Source of the DNA: Butyrivibrio sp.
Lineage (GTDB): Bacteria; Bacillota; Clostridia; Lachnospirales; Lachnospiraceae
Assembly: GCF_015056685.1 (NCBI RefSeq)
Contig: NZ_SVFW01000046.1
Span: 1-32,733, forward strand
Length of the DNA: 32,733 bases
Direction of reading: 5' to 3'
Notes under the pieces: model-generated
Seen by the model: only the letters and a program-made list of their open reading frames with translations
Told to the model about the DNA's origin: nothing
The model's database searches: none
Program-made: the position numbers and the translations under genes
Shown: positions 32,661 through 32,733 of the stretch, one piece after another
Layout: every line of letters starts with the position of its first letter
How positions within the stretch are numbered: position 1 is the first letter of the stretch

Positions 32661-32733
32661 TGCGAGCTGAGAAAATCAGCCGCGCAGCGGATGATTTTCC
32701 TCAGCGAGCACGGGGCGCCGTGCTTGTTGAGAA
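32661..32733. repeat. GC-rich paired hairpin element at window edge
   Basis: Immediately after the MBOAT stop, GCTGAGAAAATCA (32666-32678) pairs with TGATTTTCCTCAGC (32692-32705) with one bulge. An inner CCGC/GCGG pairs in the loop. A second hairpin, AGCACGG/CCGTGCT (32707-32724), follows at once. The composition is far more GC-rich than its surroundings. The T-tract of a terminator is missing. It could be a dispersed repeat of REP/BIME type, a structured RNA or an unusual 3' end. The window stops inside it. Confidence 0.5.

Noticed and set aside
1..32733. Possible mobile element, CRISPR array, tRNA, rRNA or defence island
   Set aside because: I saw no transposase or integrase coding sequence, no regularly spaced repeats, no tRNA cloverleaf or rRNA sequence and no defence-gene signature. 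Gene order is that of a conserved origin region followed by ordinary metabolic and transport genes.

Overview
The window is a chromosomal replication-origin region from a low-GC Firmicute, most likely a member of the Lachnospiraceae. Butyrivibrio or Pseudobutyrivibrio is my best guess. The evidence is the AT-rich sequence, strong GGAGG-type ribosome binding sites, the Gram-positive order rpmH-rnpA-yidD-yidC-jag-mnmE-mnmG-rsmG-parA-parB next to dnaA-dnaN-yaaA-recF-gyrB-gyrA, the DUF4446 and DUF3881 genes, a cytosolic sensor-GGDEF protein and a GH51 arabinofuranosidase. The genus is an inference.

Left arm (about 1-13.5 kb): after one plus-strand radical SAM gene of the spore-photoproduct-lyase-like family, all genes are on the minus strand and point away from the origin. 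They form two blocks. parA-parB-DUF4446-serS-DUF3881-deoD ends at a bidirectional terminator near 1000. rpmH-rnpA-yidD-yidC-jag-mnmE-mnmG-rsmG ends near 6540. The roughly 290-base gap between the blocks carries two perfect parS sites (TGTTTCACGTGAAACA), so the ParABS centromere sits beside its own operon. Hairpins after rpmH and after jag probably act as partial terminators that step expression down along the rpmH block.

Origin (13.5-15.76 kb): DnaA boxes cluster on both sides of dnaA. At least six lie between rpmH and dnaA, and three lie between dnaA and dnaN, where very AT-rich DNA forms a candidate unwinding element. Convincing sigma-A-type promoters precede dnaA and dnaN.

Right arm (15.76-32.7 kb): dnaN, yaaA, recF, gyrB and gyrA run on the plus strand. 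They are followed by a cytosolic sensor-GGDEF protein with a degenerate metal site and an AEC-family permease, which ends at a terminator shared with a convergent alpha/beta hydrolase. Next come an intracellular GH51 alpha-L-arabinofuranosidase with its own terminator, then MATE efflux, SLC13-type permease, SurE nucleotidase and an AlgI-like MBOAT O-acyltransferase. The last 70 bases are a GC-rich pair of hairpins unlike the rest of the window.

Most of this is core-genome replication, segregation, tRNA-modification and membrane-insertion machinery. I found no mobile element, CRISPR array, tRNA, rRNA or obvious defence island. I do not see a clearly new multi-gene system. The observations most worth following are the probably inactive GGDEF domain behind gyrBA, the YidC groove-arginine replacement, the bipartite origin with adjacent parS, the promoter nested in a terminator before the MATE gene, and the GC-rich hairpin pair at the right edge.
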